Assembly: GCA_002352055.1 (NCBI GenBank)
Contig: DEHS01000060.1
Location: forward strand, 5,386-11,256
Source: Legionellaceae bacterium UBA2794
GTDB taxonomy: Bacteria > Pseudomonadota > Gammaproteobacteria > Legionellales > Legionellaceae
Length of the DNA: 5,871 nt
Direction of reading: 5' to 3'
Shown: positions 1 through 5,049 of the stretch, piece after piece
Layout: every line of letters begins with the position of its first letter
Position numbering within the stretch: the stretch's first letter is position 1
Made by a program: the position numbers and the translations under genes
The notes under the pieces: generated by a model
Database searches by the model: none
Seen by the model: only the letters and a program-made list of their open reading frames with translations
Told to the model about the DNA's origin: nothing

Positions 1-45
1 GGCCGATCCTGGATTGCGTAATCCAATAATGAGTTTAATGGCCAT
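1..45 (-). CDS. pth: Peptidyl-tRNA hydrolase, N-terminal fragment (runs off window)
   Basis: The complement of the first 45 bases reads ATG and then MAIKLIIGLRNPGSA, with no stop before the window edge. This is the characteristic opening beta-strand and GL-x-NPG loop of bacterial peptidyl-tRNA hydrolase, the cytoplasmic enzyme that cleaves the ester bond of peptidyl-tRNAs dropped from stalled ribosomes. The catalytic His and Asp lie beyond the edge and cannot be checked. The start at 45 is preferred because an in-frame stop lies about 12 codons upstream and no other ATG intervenes; the ribosome-binding site is weak. The gene lies downstream of rplY on the same strand, and an rplY-pth pair is a common bacterial arrangement. 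Only 15 residues are visible, so the call rests on this motif plus context. Confidence 0.85.
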   Translation of the reverse strand, partial: MAIKLIIGLRNPGSA

Positions 46-146
46 GGACTTATTCGTTATATGGTCGATTTATTGTCAGGATTATTATTTAATAAATAGA
101 TATATCAAAGAATCCCTGTCAGTTGCATGGAAAGCTCTGCTTTTGT

Positions 147-175
147 ATAGGGAACTGGCTAAAGCCAGCTCCTAT
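147..175 (-). repeat. Hairpin in the rplY-pth gap
   Basis: An imperfect inverted repeat: CTGGC (155-159) pairs with GCCAG (164-168) around a 4-base loop. After a small internal mismatch, ATAGG (147-151) pairs with CCTAT (171-175). Neither strand has a T run after it, so it is not a typical intrinsic terminator. On the minus strand it would lie in the pth leader or the rplY-pth intercistronic RNA, where it could affect RNA processing or stability. The rest of the gap (46-236) shows no convincing gene. Confidence 0.45.
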
Positions 176-214
176 AACCAATACTCAAATAAATCATATT
201 CAATTTCAATGAGT

Positions 215-223
215 ATTATAACA
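215..223 (-). promoter_or_regulatory. Extended -10 promoter element, candidate pth promoter
   Basis: On the minus strand the bases read TGTTATAAT, a perfect TGn plus TATAAT extended -10 match, starting 14 bases after the rplY stop. No good -35 is present at the usual spacing, but extended -10 promoters can work without one. Transcription would start near position 208 and give pth a leader of about 160 bases. The match is seen directly; promoter activity is inferred. Confidence 0.5.
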
Positions 224-236
224 AACCAGAATGCTC

Positions 237-896
237 TTATTCGTCATTAGCCTTTTCTTCAATAGCAGGTACATTTGAAGGAGAAACTTCATTTTCCACT
301 TCATCAGTCACATTACCTACTTTAGGTGCGTGGATACTAGCCACTGGTGCATCATGGCTGTGATCTTTCAGATCCACAGTTAAATGAACCCCTTTGGGTA
401 ATTTCAGATCAGATAAATGAACGATATCATTCATACCTACTTCAGTCATATCGACTTCAATAAATTCTGGTAAATCTTTAGCTTGGCACCGAATTTCTAC
501 CTGGGTCATTGTATGACTGCTCATTCCACCTGCTTTGATACCCGCTGATTTTTGTTCGTTGATGAAATGCAGAGGAACCATTTTAATCAGGATGTCTTTT
601 TTGGAGACGCGTTGCAGGTCCATATGCATGACTAAAGGTTTGAAAGGATGACGTTGCAGCGCTTTTAAAATAACATGCTCGACTTTTCCATCGATTGAGA
701 TATCAAAAATACTGGAATAAATACTTTCGGTTTCCAGTGCTTTAATTACTTTATTATGAAGAAAGTGAATAGACATTGGCTTTTTATCGCCACCGTATAT
801 TACAGCAGGTACTTTATTTTCAAGACGTCTTAGGCGGCGGCTCGCACCTTTCCCCATATCCGTTCTTGTTTCAGCTTCTAGCAGAATGTTTGACAT
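237..896 (-). CDS. rplY: 50S ribosomal protein L25, long form with TL5/CTC C-terminal domain
   Basis: A 219-residue protein. Residues 1 to about 95 form the L25 domain that binds 5S rRNA in the large subunit, with the family pattern LEAETRTDMGKGASRRLRR (residues 6-24) and VPAVIYGG (29-36). Residues about 100 to 195 match the beta-rich C-terminal TL5/CTC domain of the long L25 form (E. coli L25 is only about 94 residues). The last 25 residues are an acidic tail rich in Glu and Asp. The ATG at 896 is chosen because GGAG sits 6 bases upstream; a TTG four codons earlier would place this Shine-Dalgarno inside the gene. It is transcribed divergently from rplU and lies upstream of pth. The long form is often annotated as L25/general stress protein Ctc; nothing here shows stress control. 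Confidence 0.96.
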   Translation of the reverse strand: MSNILLEAETRTDMGKGASRRLRRLENKVPAVIYGGDKKPMSIHFLHNKVIKALETESIYSSIFDISIDGKVEHVILKALQRHPFKPLVMHMDLQRVSKKDILIKMVPLHFINEQKSAGIKAGGMSSHTMTQVEIRCQAKDLPEFIEVDMTEVGMNDIVHLSDLKLPKGVHLTVDLKDHSHDAPVASIHAPKVGNVTDEVENEVSPSNVPAIEEKANDE

Positions 897-927
897 GATA
901 AACTCCAAAAATTAAGGTTCCCTTATC

Positions 928-986
928 TAATCCGCGACCAGATTAAATACCCGAAAACACACCTATAATCAGTATTAAAATTCGGG
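928..986 (-). promoter_or_regulatory. Structured leader of rplY (inverted repeats)
   Basis: Two inverted repeats lie between the candidate rplY promoter and its start codon: CCCGAA (950-955) with TTCGGG (981-986), and TAATC (928-932) with GATTA (941-945) around an 8-base loop. Both would be present in the rplY transcript if it starts near 992. A structured rplY leader that binds L25 is known in enterobacteria. These stems do not obviously reproduce the 5S loop E mimic, so a regulatory role is only inferred. Confidence 0.3.
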
Positions 987-998
987 AAAGGGTGCAGA

Positions 999-1004
999 AG
1001 TATA
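999..1004 (-). promoter_or_regulatory. Candidate -10 box of the rplY promoter
   Basis: The minus strand reads TATACT (5 of 6 to TATAAT). Seventeen bases upstream is TTCAAG (1022-1027), only a 3 of 6 match to the -35 consensus. Transcription would begin near 992, about 95 bases before the rplY start codon. It is the best placed candidate for rplY but is not strong. Confidence 0.35.
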
Positions 1005-1022
1005 CAATATTTTAAAATGAAC

Positions 1023-1051
1023 TTGAAGTCATAGCCATAATTTCATAGAAT
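1023..1051 (+). promoter_or_regulatory. Sigma-70 type promoter for rplU-rpmA
   Basis: The -35 TTGAAG (1023-1028) and -10 TAGAAT (1046-1051) are separated by exactly 17 bases and match consensus at 4 of 6 and 5 of 6 positions. The predicted start near 1058 gives a leader of about 45 bases before rplU. Its -35 overlaps that of the divergent rplY candidate, so the two promoters may compete for polymerase. Confidence 0.6.
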
Positions 1052-1103
1052 ATGCCACTTTGTTGCAATTGTTTAAGCCAATCAGGCGAGTTGGAGAAGA
1101 GTT

Positions 1104-1415
1104 ATGTATGCGGTAATTAAAACTGGCGGTAAGCAATATACCGTAAAAGAAGGTGATGTACTTAAGATTGAACTGCTGCCTGAAGATGCCGGCAACGTAA
1201 TTGAATTTTCAGAAGTTTTGATGTTGGCTGATGGTGACAAAATCACCTGTGGCACTCCTTTTATAGCTAAAGCAGTTGTAAAAGCTGAAGTGATGGATCA
1301 TGGTCGTCACAAGAAAATTAAAATTATTAAATTCCGTCGTCGTAAGCACCACATGAAACAAATGGGGCACAGACAATATTATTCGCAAGTTAAAATTACT
1401 GCGATTAGCAAGTAA
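1104..1415 (+). CDS. rplU: 50S ribosomal protein L21
   Basis: A 103-residue protein beginning MYAVIKTGGKQYTVKEGD, the near-invariant N-terminus of L21, which binds 23S rRNA in the large subunit together with L20. The basic stretch HGRHKKIKIIKFRRRKHH (residues 66-83) and the GHRQ(Y/F)YS.VKIT end (88-99) are also family hallmarks, and the length matches bacterial L21 exactly. The ATG is preceded by GGAGAAG (1093-1099). It is the first gene of the rplU-rpmA pair, as in most bacteria, followed after 13 bases by rpmA, and has its own sigma-70 type promoter upstream. Confidence 0.98.
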   Translation: MYAVIKTGGKQYTVKEGDVLKIELLPEDAGNVIEFSEVLMLADGDKITCGTPFIAKAVVKAEVMDHGRHKKIKIIKFRRRKHHMKQMGHRQYYSQVKITAISK

Positions 1416-1428
1416 GTAGGGGATAGCA

Positions 1429-1713
1429 ATGGCTCATAAGAAAGCAGGTGGTAGTACTCGTAACGGCCGCGACTCGAATCCAAAGTTTCTTGGTGTAAAG
1501 CGTTATGGTGGTCAGTTTGTTAATGCTGGTGAAATTATTGTAAGACAACGTGGTACACGATTCCATCCAGGAGCTGGAGTGGGTTGTGGACGCGATCATA
1601 CTTTATTCGCCCTGGTTGAAGGTTTGGTACAATTCATCGTTAAAGGTGAAAAGAATCGCAAATATGTGACGATAGTTGCAGAACAGAAAGAAGAAGCGGT
1701 TGCTGCTAATTAA
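1429..1713 (+). CDS. rpmA: 50S ribosomal protein L27
   Basis: A 94-residue protein starting MAHKKAGGSTRNGRDSNPK, the diagnostic L27 N-terminus. In the mature ribosome this flexible tail (AHKKAGG) reaches toward the peptidyl-transferase centre near the P-site tRNA. The conserved core VKRYGGQ, GEIIVRQRGTRFHPGAGVGCGRDHTLFAL (residues 35-63) is intact. There is no N-terminal extension of the Firmicutes type that needs protease removal; Ala directly follows the start Met. A strong GGGGA precedes the start by 5 bases, and the gene is 13 bases after rplU, so the two are surely co-transcribed. The C-terminal tail is slightly extended and rich in Glu and Ala. Read-through toward obgE is limited by the terminator at 1844-1868. 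Confidence 0.98.
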   Translation: MAHKKAGGSTRNGRDSNPKFLGVKRYGGQFVNAGEIIVRQRGTRFHPGAGVGCGRDHTLFALVEGLVQFIVKGEKNRKYVTIVAEQKEEAVAAN

Positions 1714-1762
1714 TATAGTGCCTCATTCTTTATTGCAATTTAGTACTGTTCCAAGCTGAATA

Positions 1763-1838
1763 AATAACTTATTACTAGGTACCCTGATAATTTTTTCAAT
1801 GGGTACACTATACTATGTGTAAGTTAGTTATTATCAGG
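1763..1838 (+). promoter_or_regulatory. Competing inverted repeats in the rpmA-obgE leader
   Basis: Three perfect inverted repeats overlap here: GTACCC (1779-1784) with GGGTAC (1801-1806); CCTGATAAT (1783-1791) with ATTATCAGG (1830-1838); and AATAACT (1763-1769) with AGTTATT (1826-1832). The first two share bases 1783-1784 and interleave, so they either exclude each other or form a pseudoknot. The third competes for 1830-1832. All precede the intrinsic terminator. The pairings are seen; a switching role is inferred. Confidence 0.4.
1809..1814 (+). promoter_or_regulatory. Weak candidate -10 box upstream of obgE
   Basis: TATACT matches TATAAT at 5 of 6 positions, but no recognisable -35 lies 16-18 bases upstream and there is no TGn extension. 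If used, its RNA would meet the terminator at 1844-1868 within about 50 bases. obgE may instead depend on read-through from the rplU promoter. Confidence 0.25.
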
Positions 1839-1843
1839 CAATC

Positions 1844-1868
1844 AACCCCGGTAACGGGGTTTTTTTTT
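1844..1868 (+). terminator. Intrinsic terminator between rpmA and obgE
   Basis: AACCCCG (1844-1850) and CGGGGTT (1855-1861) form a 7-base-pair stem with a GTAA loop, running directly into nine T residues (1860-1868). This is a textbook Rho-independent terminator. It lies only 20 bases before the obgE start codon, so it can end the rplU-rpmA message and also act as an attenuator for obgE. Confidence 0.88.
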
Positions 1869-1888
1869 AGTTTTAGTTAAGGTTAGTC

Positions 1889-2914
1889 ATGAGATTTGTT
1901 GATGAAGCAATTATTAAAGTAGATGCCGGCAATGGTGGAAATGGTTGCTTAAGTTTCAGACGAGAGAAATTTATACCTCGTGGTGGCCCCGATGGCGGAG
2001 ATGGTGGCGACGGGGGAAGTGTTTATTTGGAAGCGTGCAATGATTTAAATACTTTAGTAGATTTTCGCTACATGCGCCACTACAAAGCAGAAAATGGTCA
2101 GCAGGGAATGGGTGGAAATTGCTCAGGAAAGAAAGGCGAGGATCTCATCATTAAGGTTCCAGTTGGGACTATGGTTTATGATGTTGATACTGGAGAATTG
2201 CTAGGGGATATTAATAAACCCGGGGAACCTGTATTAATTGCCCAAGGTGGATTTCATGGCTTAGGTAATACACGGTATAAAAGCAGTATCAATCGATCAC
2301 CTCGTCAGACCAGTCCCGGAAGTCCAGGAGAATCCCGTCATTTGCGCCTTGAACTTCGTGTTTTAGCCGACGTCGGTTTATTAGGTCTTCCTAATGCTGG
2401 AAAATCCACGTTAATCCGTGCTGTATCCAGTTCTAAGGCCAAGGTTGCTGATTATCCTTTTACAACTTTGCACCCAGGTCTTGGTGTTGTAAGTGTATCA
2501 TCCCATAAAAGCTTTGTGATGGCTGATATTCCAGGTTTAATTGAAGGTGCTGCGATGGGTGCCGGCCTGGGTCACAGGTTTTTAAAACATTTAGCGCGTA
2601 CCTGCGTCTTGTTACACGTCATAGACATCGCTCCATTGGATGAGAGTGATCCTGTTGTTTCTGCCAAAGCTATCATTAATGAGCTCGCAGAGTACAGCCC
2701 TGATTTGGTAAACAAACCACGTTGGCTGGTTTTAAACAAGATAGATATGATCCCTGATGAGCAGGAACGAGAGGAAAGAATCAAATCTATCGTTGAGGGC
2801 TTAAATTGGAAGGGCAAAGTATTTTCCATATCAGCAATCAGCAGTCAGGGAACCCAACAGTTGTGTTATGCCTTAATGCAATTGATTGATGAGATGAAAG
2901 AGGCGGAAGCTTAG
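1889..2914 (+). CDS. obgE: GTPase Obg/CgtA, ribosome assembly and stress-response GTPase
   Basis: A 341-residue P-loop GTPase. Residues 1 to about 158 are the glycine-rich Obg fold, including NGGNGC and the long RGGPDGGDGGDGGSV stretch (31-45). The G domain follows: G1 GLPNAGKS (166-173), switch I FTTLHPGLGVV (191-201), G3 DIPG (213-216), G4 NKID (283-286) and G5 SA (315-316), all intact. The length is normal for the proteobacterial type, and only a short acidic tail follows the G domain. Obg proteins associate with the 50S subunit and link its assembly to guanine nucleotide levels. The start has AAGG six bases upstream and gives the canonical MRFVDEAIIKVDAGNGGNG opening. It follows rplU-rpmA as in most bacteria, but an intrinsic terminator stands between. 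Its last 42 bases overlap the convergent cinA-family gene. Confidence 0.97.
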   Translation: MRFVDEAIIKVDAGNGGNGCLSFRREKFIPRGGPDGGDGGDGGSVYLEACNDLNTLVDFRYMRHYKAENGQQGMGGNCSGKKGEDLIIKVPVGTMVYDVDTGELLGDINKPGEPVLIAQGGFHGLGNTRYKSSINRSPRQTSPGSPGESRHLRLELRVLADVGLLGLPNAGKSTLIRAVSSSKAKVADYPFTTLHPGLGVVSVSSHKSFVMADIPGLIEGAAMGAGLGHRFLKHLARTCVLLHVIDIAPLDESDPVVSAKAIINELAEYSPDLVNKPRWLVLNKIDMIPDEQEREERIKSIVEGLNWKGKVFSISAISSQGTQQLCYALMQLIDEMKEAEA

Positions 2915-3967
2915 CCATTCCGCTGCATAATGGACTACTAACGGGCTACGGTAAGGAATAAGATGATGTTCCTTACCTTTCTGTAGTTTATTGCTATATT
3001 CAATATTAAGTTGTGTTGTTTCCTGGGGGGATTGCTCAGACCAAAACTCTTCTAATCCTCGTAGGGTAAAAGATAGACTCGTTTCCTCTTTATTACTAAA
3101 GTGAATGAGATGGTGCGATCCTGGCTTACTCAATAATGATTGTAATAACCCTCCAGTTGCTTCATCAATAATAGTTATCGGTTGATTCAGTTGAATAATA
3201 AGCTCTCGTAATATTTCAGAGGCCTTCTGCTTGGGGGAGGCAATTATGTGTGGCTCTAAAATCGGATCCACAATATGGCGCACTTGCTCAATCACTTCGG
3301 TGCGGCATCGAACTTTAAATTCAATATACGGTACATCAAGTCTGTATCCTGTATTACAATGGATTCCGGAAAGCGCCTGTTCTAGCTTTTGCGCTATTTC
3401 ACTCTCTGCTACCCCAAAAATGCGCCATTTAAGTATTTGTTTTTGGCTGTGTACGGTCTTTTGTAATTGCGGCAGTACATGATTGGTAAACATCGGTAAG
3501 CATTCGCGTGGCGGGCCAGGCAACAAAATCAGTATTTTATTGTTCCAGTGATAGGTACAACCCATAGCGGTACCATTAGGATTTGGTAATAAAATAGCCC
3601 TCGCGGGGAAAAGGCTTTGTTGGCGGTTACCCTCATTAAGATTCTTATTCACCGCGTGCAAACGCTGTTCAATATGTTTAAGGGCTTCCTGGTGAGTAAT
3701 TAAAACGTCCCCAGTAAATTGGGCCAGGGCAAAACGGGTCAAGTCATCAGTAGTAGGTCCAAGGCCACCGGTTATGATAATAATGTCGTGTTTTAAACTG
3801 AGAAAACTTAAACAATCATAAATATCATTTTTCTTATCACTGCAGGTCATCTGCAGACCTAGTGAAAGGCCTTCTGAACTGAGTATATGGGCGAGTGCAT
3901 GGCTGTTTGTATTTAAAGTATCACCATGAACCAATTCATCACCGGTGGCTAAAATAGCTATTGTCAT
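2873..3967 (-). CDS. cinA: CinA-family protein: MoCF-like domain with eroded PncC-like C-terminus
   Basis: A 364-residue protein. Residues 1 to about 170 form the molybdopterin-binding-like (COG1058) domain: ATGDEL (7-12), NTNS (19-22), TGGLGPTTDD (66-75), NPNGTAMG (129-136) and LLPGPPRE (148-155). In CinA proteins this domain hydrolyses ADP-ribose or related pyrophosphates. Typical CinA carries a C-terminal NMN amidohydrolase (PncC) domain with an AESCTGG motif and totals about 400-420 residues. Here the matching stretch reads IDEATGGLLQSLLSKPGS (267-284), without the motif serine, and the remainder is short and poorly matching, so the deamidase is probably inactive. The ATG at 3967 is preferred over a TTG five codons upstream because the protein then starts at the conserved first strand, with GGAA 9 bases before it. 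The gene converges on and overlaps obgE by 42 bases. The family is certain; an active deamidase is doubtful, so the symbol is provisional. Confidence 0.85.
   Translation of the reverse strand: MTIAILATGDELVHGDTLNTNSHALAHILSSEGLSLGLQMTCSDKKNDIYDCLSFLSLKHDIIIITGGLGPTTDDLTRFALAQFTGDVLITHQEALKHIEQRLHAVNKNLNEGNRQQSLFPARAILLPNPNGTAMGCTYHWNNKILILLPGPPRECLPMFTNHVLPQLQKTVHSQKQILKWRIFGVAESEIAQKLEQALSGIHCNTGYRLDVPYIEFKVRCRTEVIEQVRHIVDPILEPHIIASPKQKASEILRELIIQLNQPITIIDEATGGLLQSLLSKPGSHHLIHFSNKEETSLSFTLRGLEEFWSEQSPQETTQLNIEYSNKLQKGKEHHLIPYRSPLVVHYAAEWLSFRLFHLINQLH
2950..2980 (+). terminator. Perfect 9-bp hairpin after obgE, possible terminator
   Basis: GGTAAGGAA (2950-2958) and TTCCTTACC (2969-2977) are exact reverse complements around a 10-base loop, followed by TTTCT. 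It lies 35 bases past the obgE stop, a good place to end that message, but the T tract is short, so efficiency is uncertain. The same bases encode part of the C-terminus of the opposing cinA-family gene. Confidence 0.4.
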
Positions 3968-3994
3968 TCTTTGACGTTCCAAAAAATAATATAT

Positions 3995-4003
3995 TGTATA
4001 GCA
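3995..4003 (-). promoter_or_regulatory. Candidate extended -10 promoter of the cinA-family gene
   Basis: The minus strand reads TGCTATACA: a TGn element followed by TATACA (4 of 6). It lies about 28 bases upstream of the start codon. No clear -35 is seen. The call rests on motif and position only. Confidence 0.4.
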
Positions 4004-4027
4004 GAATCCTGAAAATCAGTAATAATT

Positions 4028-4046
4028 AATAATAAGCATTCTTATT
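4028..4046 (+). promoter_or_regulatory. AT-rich palindrome, weakly Fur-box-like
   Basis: AATAAG (4031-4036), a CATT spacer and CTTATT (4041-4046) form a perfect inverted repeat. The 19 bases ending at 4046 match the classical Fur consensus GATAATGATAATCATTATC at 12 positions by hand alignment. It lies between the cinA-family gene and phhA, just upstream of a TTGACA. In such AT-rich DNA a match of this quality can arise by chance. Confidence 0.25.
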
Positions 4047-4047
4047 T

Positions 4048-4080
4048 TATATTGACATTTGTTTGGTGGTTAGGTAATTA
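4048..4080 (+). promoter_or_regulatory. Candidate phhA promoter region
   Basis: A perfect -35 hexamer TTGACA lies at 4052-4057, but the best downstream -10 candidates are poor: GGTAAT with a 15-base spacer, or TAATTA with 17. Alternatively TATATT (4048-4053, 5 of 6) could be a -10 without a good -35. A promoter here is likely because the gene upstream is divergent; its exact position is unclear. Confidence 0.35.
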
Positions 4081-4130
4081 CTAAGGCTGATTTTATCCGG
4101 TATTCGTATCAAACTGAGTGAGGAGAGGTT

Positions 4131-4949
4131 ATGGAGTTTTCGAGTAGTTATGTAGCACACGTTCCTAACGCTCAGGGTCTCGTTAATTATTCACCAGAGG
4201 AAAATAAAATCTGGTCTATTTTATTTGAACGTCAGATGAAATTATTACCCGGAAGAGCCTGTAATGAATTTTTAGAGGGGTTGGATTCTTTAGGGATTAC
4301 AGCTGAGGCTATTCCTCAATTACCTGAAGTTAGTGAACGATTAAAAACTAAGACTGGTTGGGAAGTTGCACCAGTTGCTGCGCTTATATCTGCTCGCGAA
4401 TTTTTTGAGCTGTTAGCAGCAAAACGTTTCCCTGCAGCCACTTTTATTCGATCTGAAGCGGAGTTGGATTATGTGAAAGAGCCTGATATCTTTCATGAGA
4501 TTTTTGGCCACTGTCCGATGCTTACCAATCCGGTTTTTGCGGATTTTGTTCATGATTATGCCGTTAAAGTACTTACTTTTCCTGAAAAGGATTGGCCTTT
4601 ACTGCAGCGCATGTTCTGGTTTACTGTAGAATTTGGCCTGATAAAGACGGCTGATGGTTTAAGAGCTTATGGTGGCGGTATTCTTTCCTCAATCAGTGAG
4701 ACGGTATACAGTCTTGAAAGCGACATACCAGCACGCATTCGCTTTGAGCCCGTAGTAGCTTTTCGCATGCCATATCGTATCGATCGCTTGCAGCCTGTAT
4801 ATTTTTTTGTAGATAATTATGATACTTTATATGATTTTGTACGTTCTAACATCCAGAACTTATTAGCTCGTGCCAGAGAATTAGGTGAATTGCCTCCTTA
4901 TTTTCCGGTCGATCCGGATAACCCCAATATTCATATCAGAGCGTGTTAG
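4131..4949 (+). CDS. phhA: Phenylalanine-4-hydroxylase (bacterial, catalytic domain only)
   Basis: A 272-residue non-haem iron monooxygenase that converts L-Phe to L-Tyr using tetrahydropterin and O2 in the cytoplasm. The metal site is complete: HEIFGHCP (122-129) supplies His122 and His127, and FTVEFGL (164-170) supplies Glu167. Other family landmarks are WEVAPV (77-82), the substrate-pocket region RMFWF (160-164), YGGGILSS (180-187) and the FEPVVAFRMPYRID segment (205-218). Like other bacterial enzymes it lacks the N-terminal ACT regulatory domain and the tetramerisation helix of animal PAH. GGAGAGG precedes the ATG. No pterin-4a-carbinolamine dehydratase (phhB) is visible next to it. In Legionella this enzyme is reported to feed tyrosine into homogentisate and pyomelanin, a pigment with iron-reducing activity. 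It is followed 97 bases later by letA. Confidence 0.97.
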   Translation: MEFSSSYVAHVPNAQGLVNYSPEENKIWSILFERQMKLLPGRACNEFLEGLDSLGITAEAIPQLPEVSERLKTKTGWEVAPVAALISAREFFELLAAKRFPAATFIRSEAELDYVKEPDIFHEIFGHCPMLTNPVFADFVHDYAVKVLTFPEKDWPLLQRMFWFTVEFGLIKTADGLRAYGGGILSSISETVYSLESDIPARIRFEPVVAFRMPYRIDRLQPVYFFVDNYDTLYDFVRSNIQNLLARARELGELPPYFPVDPDNPNIHIRAC

Positions 4950-4972
4950 ATGAATGATGATTTTAAAGTGTA

Positions 4973-5001
4973 TTGTAATACGAGACCAGTCTTGTTAACA
5001 T
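4973..5001 (+). promoter_or_regulatory. Candidate letA promoter
   Basis: TTGTAA (4973-4978) and TAACAT (4996-5001) are spaced by 17 bases, each matching the sigma-70 consensus at 4 of 6. The predicted start near 5008 gives a leader of about 39 bases. An inverted repeat, GACCAG (4984-4989) with CTGGTC (5029-5034), straddles the -10 and could bind a regulator, though 6-base repeats are common by chance. Confidence 0.4.
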
Positions 5002-5034
5002 CGAAAAAAACGGTTTGTTCATTGACTGCTGGTC

Positions 5035-5049
5035 AAGGAGCATCATTTG
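5035..5049 (+). promoter_or_regulatory. Strong Shine-Dalgarno that fixes the letA TTG start
   Basis: AAGGAG (5035-5040) is followed by 6 bases and then TTG (5047-5049). An in-frame TGA at 5023-5025 rules out any earlier ATG, and the next in-frame ATG (codon 15) would remove the essential acidic residues, so initiation must be at TTG. The element also contains an AnGGA core like that bound by CsrA. Confidence 0.8.

Noticed and set aside
14..250. 78-codon plus-strand open frame at the left edge
   Set aside because: It overlaps the opposite-strand pth N-terminus and the rplY stop, has no family resemblance, and is rich in Ile, Tyr and Ser as expected from AT-rich intergenic DNA.
964..969. Perfect TATAAT on the plus strand upstream of rplU
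   Set aside because: No -35 lies at a suitable distance (the bases 17 upstream read GATTAA), there is no TGn extension, and a better spaced promoter lies closer to rplU.
1405..1599. Minus-strand 64-codon frame inside rpmA
   Set aside because: It is a shadow of the highly conserved L27 gene on the other strand, with low-complexity Ser/Thr content and no motif.
2572..2829. Minus-strand 85-codon frame inside obgE
   Set aside because: It lies wholly within the G domain of obgE on the opposite strand and has no plausible ribosome-binding site or motif.
2903..2923. GCGGAA/TTCCGC hairpin over the obgE stop codon
   Set aside because: It is a six-base stem with no following T run and is likely chance; the 9-bp hairpin at 2950-2977 is the better terminator candidate.
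3231..3482. Plus-strand 83-codon frame inside the CinA-family gene
   Set aside because: It is a shadow of the real minus-strand coding sequence; the Cys/Ser-rich product has no recognised domain.
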